The notes under the pieces are model-generated. The model was not told the DNA's origin and did not search any database. It was given only the letters and a program-made list of their open reading frames with translations. Below, in pieces: positions 53,990 to 63,299 of a stretch of 64,000 nucleotides of DNA; the first letter of the stretch is position 1; every line of letters starts with the position of its first letter. The DNA is from a bacterium (GTDB taxonomy: Bacteria; UBA8248), in contig JAJEJD010000024.1 in NCBI GenBank assembly GCA_022828125.1, positions 172,763-236,762 of the forward strand, read 5' to 3'. A program made the position numbers and the translations under genes.

Positions 53990-54853
53990 TTATTCGCGCA
54001 GTGTTCCCCAGCGCTGGACCGTGGCCAGTTCGATGCTCCGCAGGCAGACACGCTCCACGATCACGCCCAGAATGCCAACGACCACCACCCCGCCGTACAT
54101 CATGTCCGCCGCGAGGAAATCGCGGGCCGCGAAAATCCGGAAGCCCAGGCCGGCCTCGAGCGCGACTATCATCTCCCCGGTCACGACGATGCGCCACGCG
54201 CGGCTGAACGCGATTCGGTAGCCCGCGATGAGATTCGGCAGCGCGCCCGGCACCATCACCTGGAAGAAAAGCGTCATGCCCTTGGCGCCCATGGCGCGGC
54301 CCGCGCGGATGAGAGAGGCGTCCACGGTCTTCACGCCCGTCCACGCGTTCACCATGACGGTGATCATGCCCTCGAACCAGAGCACGGAGATCAGGGTGAA
54401 ATCGCTCAGCCCGAACCAGAGAATGACGATGGGAAACAATGCGAGGCCCGGCACGGCCAGGAAAAAATACATCGGCGGCGCGAGAATCCGCTCCACCGTC
54501 TGATTCATCCCCATTATCAGGCCGACCACGGTTCCCGAAACGAGGGCGAGGAACGCCCCGACCAGAAGGCGATACAGCGAAACGTAGATGTCCAGCCAGA
54601 GGATGCCGGACTTCGCCTGGTCGACCATCGTCACCCAGATTTTTTCGAGCGGTGGAAAGAGGACGGGATGAAGCGTGCCCGAGTGCGCGAGCAACTCCCA
54701 GAAGATGAGCAGTCCGACGAGAGGCGCCGCCATGAGAAAAAAGGCCTTGCCCGAGTTTCGGAAAACCACGCCCCAGTTGGGAGGCCCTAGTACTCTCTCC
54801 TCTGTCCCCGGTGTCTTTCCGGTTTGAGTTCGCGCTTTATCGGCCGACGCCAC
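53990..54853 (-). CDS. ABC transporter permease (SsuC/TauC type)
   Basis: 287-aa, about six-helix permease: a long first helix after a charged N-terminus, and the EAA loop DASLIRAGRAMGAKGMTLFFQVMVPGALPNLIAGYRIAFSRAWRIVVTGE, the subfamily hallmark. Lies between the M20 gene (14 bases) and the ATPase gene. Confidence 0.92.
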   Translation of the reverse strand: MASADKARTQTGKTPGTEERVLGPPNWGVVFRNSGKAFFLMAAPLVGLLIFWELLAHSGTLHPVLFPPLEKIWVTMVDQAKSGILWLDIYVSLYRLLVGAFLALVSGTVVGLIMGMNQTVERILAPPMYFFLAVPGLALFPIVILWFGLSDFTLISVLWFEGMITVMVNAWTGVKTVDASLIRAGRAMGAKGMTLFFQVMVPGALPNLIAGYRIAFSRAWRIVVTGEMIVALEAGLGFRIFAARDFLAADMMYGGVVVVGILGVIVERVCLRSIELATVQRWGTLRE

Positions 54854-54867
54854 GTAAGGTTCCTTTC

Positions 54868-56217
54868 TCAGCTTCCGAGAGCCGTTATTCGTCCGCTTCC
54901 GAGAGCTTCAATTTGTCCGGGCTCGGGCAGGTTCGCGTAGGGGTCCGGCGCGATGGCGGAGGCGTCACGCTCCCGCATGCACAGATCCAGCGCTGCGAGG
55001 GCGAATATCTTCGTCGTGTCCACCAGCGCGTCGACGTGGATGTGTTCGCCGATATCGGCGTTCCAGCCGTAATCCGCATCAAACGTCCGGCCCGCCAACC
55101 CGTACGTGATGGTCTGGACCCCGTAGCGGTTCATGTGGGCGGCGTCCAGATAGGAAGTCTTTACGATGATGTTGGGCTTTTCACCCACAATCTGCTCATG
55201 CGCCTGAATCATCGCTTTGGAAGGCAGCGAATCGACGGGAATGCCCGAGGGCGGATGCGAGGAAAACACCTCGACTTTGGCGCCGACGTCGGGATGCTCT
55301 TCGTTCACCTGCTCGATGACGCCCTTGAACTCCGCCTGCACGTCCTGAATCGTCTGACCCGGCACCAGGCGGACGTCCACGTAAAGACGGCACTCGATGG
55401 GCGAGCGCGCGCAGCGGTAGGGCCACCCGCCCTCGATGGCGGCCACGTTCACGTGGGGGCGTTCGCCCAGGAATTCATTGCGTCCCCGGTACTCGGGAAT
55501 CCACTTGCGAACCGCAGCCTGCACCCGCTCCATGCGCTCGATGGCGCTGGCCGTGTAGTGGCCGTAGCACGTATGGCCCATCGAACCCCGCGTGATGACC
55601 TTGAACCAGATCGTGCCCCCGTGCCAGGGCGCTACCTGCATGCCGGTTGGCTCCCCGAGAATACAGAAATCCGTCAGATAACCGTGCGATAGAAGATGCC
55701 GGGTGCCGACGCCGTAGCCGTCGTAGAGCACGTCCTGGTACTGGTCGATACGGTTTTTCTCGATCTCTCCCACGACGGAGGCGAGGACGATGTCGCCCCT
55801 GAGCTTCACGCCCGCGTCCTGGAGAGCCTTCGCCGCGCCGAGGTAGGAGACGTCGGCGCTTTTCATGTTGGCCGCGCCGTTTCCGATGATCCAGTCCCCA
55901 TCTCGAATCGCCTTGTTCTTGTAGCCCGGCTGGGTGAGTTCGGGCTCCTCGCCGGAATAGGAGGTGTCCAGGTGGCCGTTGAACATCACGGAATAGCCGC
56001 CGCCCGTGCCCGGCGAGATGCCGACCGCGTTGTAGCGGCCCTCGGCCACTTTTTGCAGATGCGATTCGAAACCGGCCTCTTCATACTTCGCGTGCATGTA
56101 GCGGGCCGCCTCCTCCTCGTAGCCGGTGGGGCTCGGTATGTCCACGAGTTCCATGGTGGTTTTTACGAGGAAATCCTCGTCCACCGCGTCGACGACTTTC
56201 TTTTGAAGCTCATCCAT
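54868..56217 (-). CDS. M20 family peptidase/deacetylase (ArgE/DapE-like) with altered metal site
   Basis: 449 aa. The first metal motif FNGHLDTSYSG gives His82/Asp84 and GEPTG a Glu, and the last His is in EHIHVDALVDTT. The bridging Asp of the usual ADMK motif is Asn117 (AANMKSAD), and the Glu-Glu pair is GEIEKN, so hydrolytic activity may be reduced or changed. Located inside the ABC importer operon, between binding protein and permease, so it presumably acts on the imported compound, for example an N-acylated amino acid. Confidence 0.85.
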   Translation of the reverse strand: MDELQKKVVDAVDEDFLVKTTMELVDIPSPTGYEEEAARYMHAKYEEAGFESHLQKVAEGRYNAVGISPGTGGGYSVMFNGHLDTSYSGEEPELTQPGYKNKAIRDGDWIIGNGAANMKSADVSYLGAAKALQDAGVKLRGDIVLASVVGEIEKNRIDQYQDVLYDGYGVGTRHLLSHGYLTDFCILGEPTGMQVAPWHGGTIWFKVITRGSMGHTCYGHYTASAIERMERVQAAVRKWIPEYRGRNEFLGERPHVNVAAIEGGWPYRCARSPIECRLYVDVRLVPGQTIQDVQAEFKGVIEQVNEEHPDVGAKVEVFSSHPPSGIPVDSLPSKAMIQAHEQIVGEKPNIIVKTSYLDAAHMNRYGVQTITYGLAGRTFDADYGWNADIGEHIHVDALVDTTKIFALAALDLCMRERDASAIAPDPYANLPEPGQIEALGSGRITALGS

Positions 56218-56267
56218 AGTTCGCGATTCTCCTCAAACGCGCTTCATACGCATACGGATACAATCTC

Positions 56268-56305
56268 ACCCCTCCGGAGGGCCGGATTCGCCCGCCCGGA
56301 GGGGT
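56268..56305 (-). terminator. strong hairpin between binding-protein and M20 genes
   Basis: ACCCCTCCGG (56268-56277) pairs with CCGGAGGGGT (56296-56305), ten perfect pairs with an 18-base loop. It follows the binding-protein stop by 30 bases on the minus strand, with no T run. More likely an RNA stabiliser or attenuator that raises binding protein over the downstream permease genes than a full terminator. Confidence 0.5.
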
Positions 56306-56335
56306 AAAATACGGTTCGGAATTATATCTGCCGTC

Positions 56336-57331
56336 TTACTTCATCAAATTGAAGTAGGCGTTTTCCACCAACGTGATGTCGATGTGCGCGGTAACGTCGA
56401 TGCGCTTGGGCAGCTTGCCCTTCTTGACGCTCACGTCCACGCCGTCCTGCACTTCCTTGATGTCCCTGTGCGTGATCATCGCGCGATCCCAGCGCATGAA
56501 CTTGTACAGGTCGGTCTTCACCTTCGCCACGTCGAACTTGAAGCCCTGGCTCTTCCAGAACTCGTGCATCAGCTTCGCGGACTCGTCCCGGTTGCGGTTC
56601 AGGAAGCGCATCGCGCGAACGTGCGCGTTGATGAAGCGCTGCGCGCCGTCGGGGTTTTTCTTCTTGATGTAGGACCACGAAGTCGTCAGGAACACCGGGG
56701 AGGTGTAGCCGAGCAGATCGTCATAGTCCTTCGGCCCCATGACCATACGGCCCAGGCCCTTGCCGACGATGATCGAGCCCCACGGCTCCCAGGTCAGACC
56801 CGCATCCAGAGCGCCGCGCTCGAAGGCGGCCGGGAGCGAACCCGTCTTGGTGTTGCGGATCTTGAAGTCCTTGTCCGACATGCCGATGCGCGAGAGATAC
56901 GTCATCCAGGTGGCCCAGGTGCCGGTGCCCATCTGCGCGCCCACGGTCTTGCCCTTCAGGTCTTTCACCGACTTGGTGGTCTTGTCCTTCATGGGCACGA
57001 GAACCATGTTCTGGTTCCCGTAGCGGTTGAGCGCGATGCCCACCACGTCTAGGCCGCGCGCCGCGATCTGGCCCACGCGGGAGCCGCGCGTGCTGATGAT
57101 GTCGGCGGTGCCGCCGATGAGCGCGTCGATCAGCGCGCGGGGGCTCGTGACCCGGCGCTGCACTTCCACGCCCTCGGCTTTGTAGAAGCCTTTCTTTTCA
57201 GCGATGTAGGGGATGGCGGCGTGCGAGGTGTTGTCGTGGATCAATTTGACGACGCCTTTCGCGGCCAGCGCGTTCGAGGTCATTCCCAGGACAGCGATTG
57301 TTGCGATCAAAGCCAGGCCGAACCTTTTCAT
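56336..57331 (-). CDS. ABC transporter substrate-binding protein (SsuA/NMT1 family)
   Basis: 331-aa periplasmic receptor with signal peptide 1-23 (SNALAAKG). Features: KKGFYKAEGVEVQRRVTSPRALIDALIGGTADIISTRGSRVGQIAARGLDVVGIALNRYGNQNMV and LKGKTVGAQMGTGTWATWMTYLSRIGM, typical of the nitrate/sulfonate/taurine/pyrimidine-precursor group. First gene of the importer operon. Ligand undefined. Confidence 0.92.
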   Translation of the reverse strand: MKRFGLALIATIAVLGMTSNALAAKGVVKLIHDNTSHAAIPYIAEKKGFYKAEGVEVQRRVTSPRALIDALIGGTADIISTRGSRVGQIAARGLDVVGIALNRYGNQNMVLVPMKDKTTKSVKDLKGKTVGAQMGTGTWATWMTYLSRIGMSDKDFKIRNTKTGSLPAAFERGALDAGLTWEPWGSIIVGKGLGRMVMGPKDYDDLLGYTSPVFLTTSWSYIKKKNPDGAQRFINAHVRAMRFLNRNRDESAKLMHEFWKSQGFKFDVAKVKTDLYKFMRWDRAMITHRDIKEVQDGVDVSVKKGKLPKRIDVTAHIDITLVENAYFNLMK

Positions 57332-57425
57332 CTTATTCTCCTCCTAGATTGAGAACCCACTACTGCTACGTCAACCAGAGATGGAACCAAAGACAAAACG
57401 ACCAAAACCAGCGAAGAGCGTCTTG

Positions 57426-57788
57426 TTATTCTCTCGCCGGGTGAAATATGGCCAGCAGCTTTACGTCCTTTTCGCCTCCCGTCATGCTCCGGTGCATCGT
57501 CTTGCGGGGCAGGAAAATGCAGTCGCCGCCCCGGAACTCGATGCTCCGATCTTCCAACTCGTATCGCCCTTCGCCCTCGATGATGTAGATGAGTTCGTCC
57601 TCTTCGTGGTCGTGCCACTCGTGCGTCTCGCCGGGGCGGAAAACCGTCAGCCAGGCATCGACGTTCCAGCCGTGCTCCTCCTGCGAAGTCATCCGCCAGG
57701 CTTGCGCACCGCCGTCCAGCACCTTGTGCTTCTGGTTTTCGGGCCTGATCAGACAGGCTTCGCGGTCGCTCAAATCCCGTCTCTCCAA
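57426..57788 (-). CDS. cupin domain protein
   Basis: 120-aa single cupin. Motif 1 HEWHDHEEDELIYIIEGEGRYELED and motif 2 GDCIFLPRKTMHRSM provide His-His-Glu-His metal ligands. Distinct from the tandem cupins at 32 kb. A 94-base gap separates it from the importer operon on the same strand, so coexpression is possible. Reaction unknown. Confidence 0.85.
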   Translation of the reverse strand: MERRDLSDREACLIRPENQKHKVLDGGAQAWRMTSQEEHGWNVDAWLTVFRPGETHEWHDHEEDELIYIIEGEGRYELEDRSIEFRGGDCIFLPRKTMHRSMTGGEKDVKLLAIFHPARE

Positions 57789-57937
57789 ACACTTGCCCTG
57801 CGCGCGAGATGAAATCAGCGTGTATGAAATTTGTATGATATTCGACGATGCTATGCGCTTATTCCGCTAATGTCAATCGTGTGAGGGGCGGGCCTGGTGA
57901 AAAAACCGACCCTGGTTGCGAGCGTGTTTGAAGCGAC

Positions 57938-58078
57938 CACCGCCGTCATTCCGGCGTATGCCGGAATCCAGAATCGATCAGAATGACATTGCGCCGGCTT
58001 TTCATCTCCCCGGTATCGGCGGGAAGCAATCAGAAAACAAAAGCAAAAAATGGATTCCGGCTTTCGCCGGAATGACGG
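57938..58078. repeat. ATTCCGGC/GCCGGAAT dyads, opposed pair
   Basis: CCGTCATTCCGGCGTATGCCGGAATCCAGAATC (57947-57979) and ATGGATTCCGGCTTTCGCCGGAATGACGG (58048-58077) face each other about 70 bases apart. The same dyad occurs at 26.3 and 42.5-42.7 kb. The rest of 57789-58145 shows nothing. Confidence 0.65.
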
Positions 58079-58145
58079 TGAAAACTCTCGATCGGGAGAC
58101 GGTTTCAACATCCCCGCATACGCAGGTGTGTTAAGGGTCACTACC

Positions 58146-59627
58146 TCACGTCTTCTTCGCGCGGCCTCTGCGGAAGATGCCGTCGTAGAAGGTGAACACC
58201 GAGACGATCATCAGGATCGTTCCGACGGGGCTTGTAAGGAAATACCACAGCGGCTTGTTCTCGAAGGTGATGAGCGCGCGGCGCAGGTTCTCATCGGCCA
58301 GCGACCCCAGGATGACGGCCAGAACCATGGGCGCCAGCGGGAGGCCGAGGCACCTGAGCGCGTAGCCGACGAAGCCTGCGGCCAGCATGACGTAGACGTC
58401 GAACATGCTCAGGCGCACCGCGTACGCCCCCAGGATGCAGATGGGGATGATGATGGGCATCAGCAGGGTGCGCGGCAGGCTGTAGAGCTTGACGGCGGGC
58501 TTCACCAGCAGCAGGCCGAACACGTACATCAGGAAGTTCGCCACGATGAGCGCGCCGTAGATGAAGTAGACGAGGCCCGGGTTTTCCACGTCGATGGTGG
58601 GCCCCATCACCACGTGCTTGAGTTCCAGGGCCGCCATGAAGGCGGCGGCGGGCGGGCTGCCCGGGATTCCCAGCGTGAGCGTGGGGAGGATGGTTCCGCC
58701 GATACACGCGTTGTTCGCCACCTCGCCGCACACGATGCCCTCGTAGCTCCCCTTGCCGAATTTCTCGCGCTCCTCGGGCTTGGCGCGGCGCTTCCCCACG
58801 TCGTAGGCGACGAAGGCGGCGATGTTCCCGCCCGCGCCGGGGATGGCGCCTATCACCGTGCCGATGATGCCGGAGCGCACCGAGGCGCGCGCGTAGCGCC
58901 ACAACATGCTGAAGGGGGGCACCACCCGGTCCACTTTTTCGGGGATCACGGGCGGCTCTTTCTGGGGCAGCACCCAGAGCACCTCGGTCAGGCCGAAGAA
59001 GCCGATGATCACGGGGATGTAGCTGATGCCGTCTTCTAGGAGAAAACTCCCGAAGGTGAAGCGTGGAACGCCGTAGATGTTGTCGAGGCCGACGAAAGCG
59101 ATGAGCAGCCCCAGCCAGCCGGATATCCAGCCCTTGATGGGCGCCTCGCCCGAAGTGAGCGTGCCGCAGATGGCGATCCCCCAAAGCGCCAGGAGAAACA
59201 TCTCCCAGGAGCGGAACTGCAGGGCGATGAGCAGGATGAGGGGTATGAACGCCACCAGGATCAGGATGCCCACCCAGTTTCCGAGAAAAGACGCCACCAG
59301 CGCAGTGCCGAGCGCCTGTCCTCCCTCTCCTCTCTGGGCGAGCTGGTAGCCCTCGATCATGGTGGGAACGGCGGCGGGCGTGCCGGGGATGTTGATGAGC
59401 ACCGCGGTAATCGAACCGCCGAACACGCTCGCCGTATAGACGCCCAGCAAGAACATGATGGCCACGTCCTGGCTCATCTGGGTGGAGAGTCCGATGAGCA
59501 GCACCATGGACATGGTCGTCGAGATGCCCGGCATCGAGCCCCACAGGAGTCCCAGGATGGTGCCCAGTATGCAGACGAACACCAAGTACGGGTTCATGGC
59601 GTGGATGAGTTGTTCCAGGAAAAACAC
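58146..59627 (-). CDS. TTT transporter large membrane subunit (TctA), system 2
   Basis: 493-aa multi-helix carrier. Motifs GSMPGISTTMSMVLLIGLS, VFGGSITAVLINIPGTPAAVPTMIEGYQLAQRGEG, VIGAIPGAGGNIAAFVAYDVGKR and NNACIGGTILPTLTLGIPGSPPAAAFMAAL. Only distantly like the system-1 TctA. Third gene of a tctC-tctB-tctA operon, the reverse internal order of system 1. Confidence 0.95.
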   Translation of the reverse strand: MFFLEQLIHAMNPYLVFVCILGTILGLLWGSMPGISTTMSMVLLIGLSTQMSQDVAIMFLLGVYTASVFGGSITAVLINIPGTPAAVPTMIEGYQLAQRGEGGQALGTALVASFLGNWVGILILVAFIPLILLIALQFRSWEMFLLALWGIAICGTLTSGEAPIKGWISGWLGLLIAFVGLDNIYGVPRFTFGSFLLEDGISYIPVIIGFFGLTEVLWVLPQKEPPVIPEKVDRVVPPFSMLWRYARASVRSGIIGTVIGAIPGAGGNIAAFVAYDVGKRRAKPEEREKFGKGSYEGIVCGEVANNACIGGTILPTLTLGIPGSPPAAAFMAALELKHVVMGPTIDVENPGLVYFIYGALIVANFLMYVFGLLLVKPAVKLYSLPRTLLMPIIIPICILGAYAVRLSMFDVYVMLAAGFVGYALRCLGLPLAPMVLAVILGSLADENLRRALITFENKPLWYFLTSPVGTILMIVSVFTFYDGIFRRGRAKKT

Positions 59628-59630
59628 GGT

Positions 59631-60260
59631 CTACCCCGAACCCGGCAGCGGAATGCGGAAGCCGTAGCGAAACGCGGCGGCCAGAACGAGCGTTGAAATC
59701 GCGGAGACGACGAGGCACTGCAGAAACGACTTCGGCCAGAAGATGCGCAGGGCGATGGCCAGCATGGGTATGGTGACGGCCTCGAAGCTGCTGAAGCCGA
59801 GCCGGAAGCCTCCTATCACCAGCGGAACCGTAATGATGAAGGTCACCCAGTCGAGGAGCACTATATATACAACCACCAGGCCCATCAGGATGAGCGCCCA
59901 CTGGTTCTCGTAGTCGGCGAAATATCTGCCCAGCAATTCAGCGGGCGAGAGGTTCAGTTCCGAACCGCCGCCTCGCTTGAGCGCGCCCGCTCCCAGCCCG
60001 ATGGCCATGGCCAACAGGCTCAGGCCCGTGAGAATGGGCATGAAGCCCGGCGCGGTGAAGATGTTCTTCTCGGGATTGGGCATGAGCAGCCCGAGAATGA
60101 CGGCGAGGATAGCGACGACGCCCACGACGCTCGCCGCCGCGAGATCCCTGCCCGGCGTGGCCGCGTCCCCCCCCTCCTCGGAAAGCAGATTCGAGGCGGC
60201 GTCTTCGGGTTCATCCGCGGGCGGATGCGCCTTGCGGTCATCGTCGTTCGAGGAAACCAT
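59631..60260 (-). CDS. TTT transporter small membrane subunit (TctB), system 2
   Basis: 209 aa, with an acidic N-terminal extension of about 45 residues rich in Asp/Glu, then four hydrophobic helices (AASVVGVVAILAVILGLLMP, ILTGLSLLAMAIGLGAGAL, WALILMGLVVVYIVLLDWVTFIITVPLVIGGF, LQCLVVSAISTLVLAAAF). The 3-base gap to tctA and the topology support the call. Confidence 0.87.
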   Translation of the reverse strand: MVSSNDDDRKAHPPADEPEDAASNLLSEEGGDAATPGRDLAAASVVGVVAILAVILGLLMPNPEKNIFTAPGFMPILTGLSLLAMAIGLGAGALKRGGGSELNLSPAELLGRYFADYENQWALILMGLVVVYIVLLDWVTFIITVPLVIGGFRLGFSSFEAVTIPMLAIALRIFWPKSFLQCLVVSAISTLVLAAAFRYGFRIPLPGSG

Positions 60261-60370
60261 GCAACTCTCTCGGCATAGAACAAAATCAATGAATACGGCC
60301 TCCCCGAGCGAGCCGCCTCATCTCGAAGGCGGCCCGCGCGGGGCAGGCATTGCGCGATGAGCCGTCTGGC

Positions 60371-61516
60371 TCAAATGCGAGGTTTGTAGCCCTTCGGCGG
60401 CCACCAGGCATCGAAATCCTTCGGTTCGGGAAGCCCGAGTTCCTTGGGTCCGCGCACCTTTTTGCCGATGTGCTTCTGCAGCTTGAGCAGGGTCGCAGCG
60501 CTCAGGCACTCGAGCTGCGCGGCCCGGCGATCGGCCGCTTCTCCCGTGCGGACGTCGATCTGGAAGTACTTGCGCGTCGCGATCTTCCCGAAGGCATCGG
60601 ACTTCGCGGCCGCGACCCATACCGGCTTGATCTTGTTGAGCACGTCGACGGGCGTCTCCCGCCTCAGGGCGATGCTGTACATCCCGCCCATCGGCAACAG
60701 GGCCTTGAGCGCCGGTATGAAGTTGGCGATGGTGTAAGCCTTCCCGTAGTTGGAAATGTCCAGATCCTTCGGCCCCGTGTGCATGAGGTTTCTCAGCTTG
60801 CCGGCGCGCAGGAACTCGACGTGCTCGTGCACGCCGCCGCCTGCGATGTCCACCTCGCCCTGCAGGCCCGCGACGGTGGCGGGTTTTCCGCCCTTGTAGG
60901 GCACGAAGCGCAATTCGATGCCCGCTGCGTCCGCGACGGTGGCGCCCACCTCGTGCCAGATGCTGCCCACGCCCGAAGTCGAGATGGTGAGCTTGCCGGA
61001 TTTCTTCTTGGCCGCGGCGACCACGTCGTTGAAGGTCTTGAAAGGCGAGTCGGGCCGCACCGACCAGCTCGCGAGCGAAGCCGCCGCCGCGAAGTGCTGC
61101 CAGTCCACCCACGCCGCCGAATCCGTGTATCCCATCGGCCGGACGAACTTGTTGTAGTTTCCGGCGCCCAGCCAGGTGTAGCCGTCCGCCGCCTTGTTGA
61201 GCACGTAGCGGGTGGCCACGCCTCCCACGGAGCCGGGACGGTTGATGACGTTGACGGGCCAGCCGGTCGTGCGGGCCATCTCGCCGCACAGGGTGCGGAT
61301 GACGGTGTCCGTGCCGCCGCCCGCGGCGTACATCACCACCCCCGTGATGGGGCGGGCGGGCCATTTCGCGGCGTCCGCCTTTCTGGTCGTGAGCACCATC
61401 GGCGCCGCGGCCGCGACGCCGGCGACCCCGAGGGTCTGGATGAAGCTCCTGCGCGTGAGACCGGGTGATTCGGGAATGATGATTTCGGGATGCTCATGAA
61501 GCTCTTTGTTCGACAT
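60371..61516 (-). CDS. TTT transporter substrate-binding protein (TctC/Bug family) with Tat signal, system 2
   Basis: 381 aa. Exported by the Tat pathway: twin-Arg motif TRRSFIQTLGVAG near residue 20, followed by a hydrophobic run to DAAKWPARPI. TctC features YAAGGGTDTVIRTLCGEMAR, VINRPGSVGG and STSGVGSIWHEVGATVADAAGIELRFVPYKGGKPATVAGLQGEVDIAGGGVHEH. A Tat signal is rarer than Sec for this family and may mean the protein folds in the cytoplasm. ATG 61516 has GGAGGAGAG upstream. Confidence 0.92.
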   Translation of the reverse strand: MSNKELHEHPEIIIPESPGLTRRSFIQTLGVAGVAAAAPMVLTTRKADAAKWPARPITGVVMYAAGGGTDTVIRTLCGEMARTTGWPVNVINRPGSVGGVATRYVLNKAADGYTWLGAGNYNKFVRPMGYTDSAAWVDWQHFAAAASLASWSVRPDSPFKTFNDVVAAAKKKSGKLTISTSGVGSIWHEVGATVADAAGIELRFVPYKGGKPATVAGLQGEVDIAGGGVHEHVEFLRAGKLRNLMHTGPKDLDISNYGKAYTIANFIPALKALLPMGGMYSIALRRETPVDVLNKIKPVWVAAAKSDAFGKIATRKYFQIDVRTGEAADRRAAQLECLSAATLLKLQKHIGKKVRGPKELGLPEPKDFDAWWPPKGYKPRI

Positions 61517-61858
61517 GATGCTCTCCTCCGGTTGAGATGAAACGGCCACTCGGTATCAAACGATGGCCGACTACGGCCCTTCTGGCGCAGAACCGACCCA
61601 GAATCTTCCAGCATTTTTTCATTTTTCGACTGACGGCAATCCTAGCACGAAAAACGGCCGACGCAAAATTTCAGTTTTCGAGACCTGCCCGGAGGCCCGT
61701 CGCGCGCGGCGGTTTCGTATAGAATCACGCTCGGGGTGCAGGACGAATCCATTCACCCGGCAGGCGTTCTCTCGACACCCAACCGCAGCCCGGCTGTGAT
61801 AATATGGTTTCAGGGCGAAAACAGATGAATCCCACTTCAGCAGAAGGAAACGCGAGAT

Positions 61859-62887
61859 ATGAAGCTAGGCGTATTGACGGGGGGCGGAGACTGCCCCGGT
61901 CTTAACGCCGTCATCCGCGCGGTGACGGCATCGAATTTCCATCGCGGGAGCCATACGCTGGGCATCCGCCGGGGCTGGCGCGGCCTGGTGGACGGCGATT
62001 TCGTGGAAATTACGGGCCCGATGATCTCCGGCATCCTCGACAAGGGCGGAACCATTCTGGGCTCATCGAGGACGAACCCCACAAAAGACCCCGCCGTGCT
62101 TGAGAAACTCAAGGAGAACTGGCGCGCCTCGCGCATCGACGGCCTCATCGCGATCGGGGGGGACGACACGCTGAGCGTCGCCGCCTACCTGAGCAAGGAG
62201 GGCATGAACGTCATCAGCGTGCCCAAGACTATCGACAACGACATCGGCCTCACGGACTACTCCTTCGGCTTCCACACCGCCGTCGGCGTCATCACCGACG
62301 CCATCGACCGCCTGCGCACCACGGCGGAGGCGCACGACCGCGTCATCATCCTGGAAGTCATGGGACGCCACTCGGGCTGGCTCGCCACCTACGCGGGCAT
62401 CGCCGGCGGGGCCGACCTCATCCTCGTGCCCGAGCGGCCCTTCAATATCGAAGAGGTCGTCGAGGTGCTCAAGGCGCGTTTCGCGCGCGGGCGCAACTTC
62501 GCCAACGTGGTCGTGGCCGAGGGCGCGAAGCCCAAGGGCATCGAGGACTACATCACCCGCAGCCAGGCGGTGGACGAGTTCGGGCACGTGCAGCTCGGCG
62601 GCGTCGGGGAATACCTCGCCAAGGAGATCGGCGACCGGATGAACGTGGATACGCGCGCCGTCATCCTGGGGCACATCCAGCGCGGCGGCTCCCCTGTGCC
62701 CTACGATCGCGTGCTGGCGACGCGCCTGGGCGTGCGGGCGAGCGAACTCGCGCACGAGGGAACCTGGGGCGTGATGGCCGCGCTGCAGGGGCGCGACATC
62801 AACCCGGTTCCATTGGAGGACGTGCTCGGCAAGGTGAACACCCTGCGGGAGGATTTCTTCGATTCCGCGGAGCTGTTCTTCGGATAA
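61859..62887 (+). CDS. 6-phosphofructokinase family, pyrophosphate-type signature
   Basis: 342 aa, phosphorylating fructose-6-phosphate in glycolysis. Family motifs GVLTGGGDCPGLNAVIRAV, KTIDNDIGLTDYSFGFHTAV, MGRHSGWLATYAGIAGGAD and LGHIQRGGSPVPYDR. The phosphate-donor site is the pyrophosphate kind: Asp103 in GGDDTL and Lys123 in PKTIDND replace the two Gly of ATP-dependent enzymes (numbering one below E. coli PfkA). A PPi-dependent, reversible enzyme is therefore expected. A GTGATAATATGG box about 60 bases upstream may be its promoter. Confidence 0.92.
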   Translation: MKLGVLTGGGDCPGLNAVIRAVTASNFHRGSHTLGIRRGWRGLVDGDFVEITGPMISGILDKGGTILGSSRTNPTKDPAVLEKLKENWRASRIDGLIAIGGDDTLSVAAYLSKEGMNVISVPKTIDNDIGLTDYSFGFHTAVGVITDAIDRLRTTAEAHDRVIILEVMGRHSGWLATYAGIAGGADLILVPERPFNIEEVVEVLKARFARGRNFANVVVAEGAKPKGIEDYITRSQAVDEFGHVQLGGVGEYLAKEIGDRMNVDTRAVILGHIQRGGSPVPYDRVLATRLGVRASELAHEGTWGVMAALQGRDINPVPLEDVLGKVNTLREDFFDSAELFFG

Positions 62888-62929
62888 CCATCCTAAGTGT
62901 TCCCCGTGGAACAACCCGCGCATCTGCCC

Positions 62930-63100
62930 GCAACTCCCCGCATTTGCCGCCGCGGCTTTCGCTCCTGAACCCGTATACTCGGCAAAGTACCGAACGCGGG
63001 AGGAAGTGCGCCCGCGCAGGGGGCATTTTCGGGGAAAACAATTTATCGAAAACCCCCGTCAATTTATCGGTATTTATCCAATTTTATCGAATTTTAGAGA
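62930..63100. repeat. dispersed repeat, copy B
   Basis: CCCGCATTTGCCGCCGC (62937), a GC-rich middle and the AT-rich end CGTCAATTTATCGGTATTTATCCAATTTTATCGAATTTTA (63058-63096) repeat the layout of the copy at 12690-12860. The conserved AT-rich end with a diverged middle is more like a mobile or RNA-coding unit than a gene. 62888-63300 has no coding sequence. Confidence 0.5.
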
Positions 63101-63299
63101 CATCAAGCAATGTCCAACGGTCGAATAATTCTCATAATCAGCTGAAATCATTCGGGATAGACAGTTTTTCCAGTCCCCTCCAGAATCTCTCTTGCACAAC
63201 ATGTAATCAAGCCGAAAGCGGACTCGTTACAACTCGCGCGCATTACGGCGGGCGAGCGTCCGTGAAATCCCTGTAATCGTTCGGTCGTAGGGTGATAAC

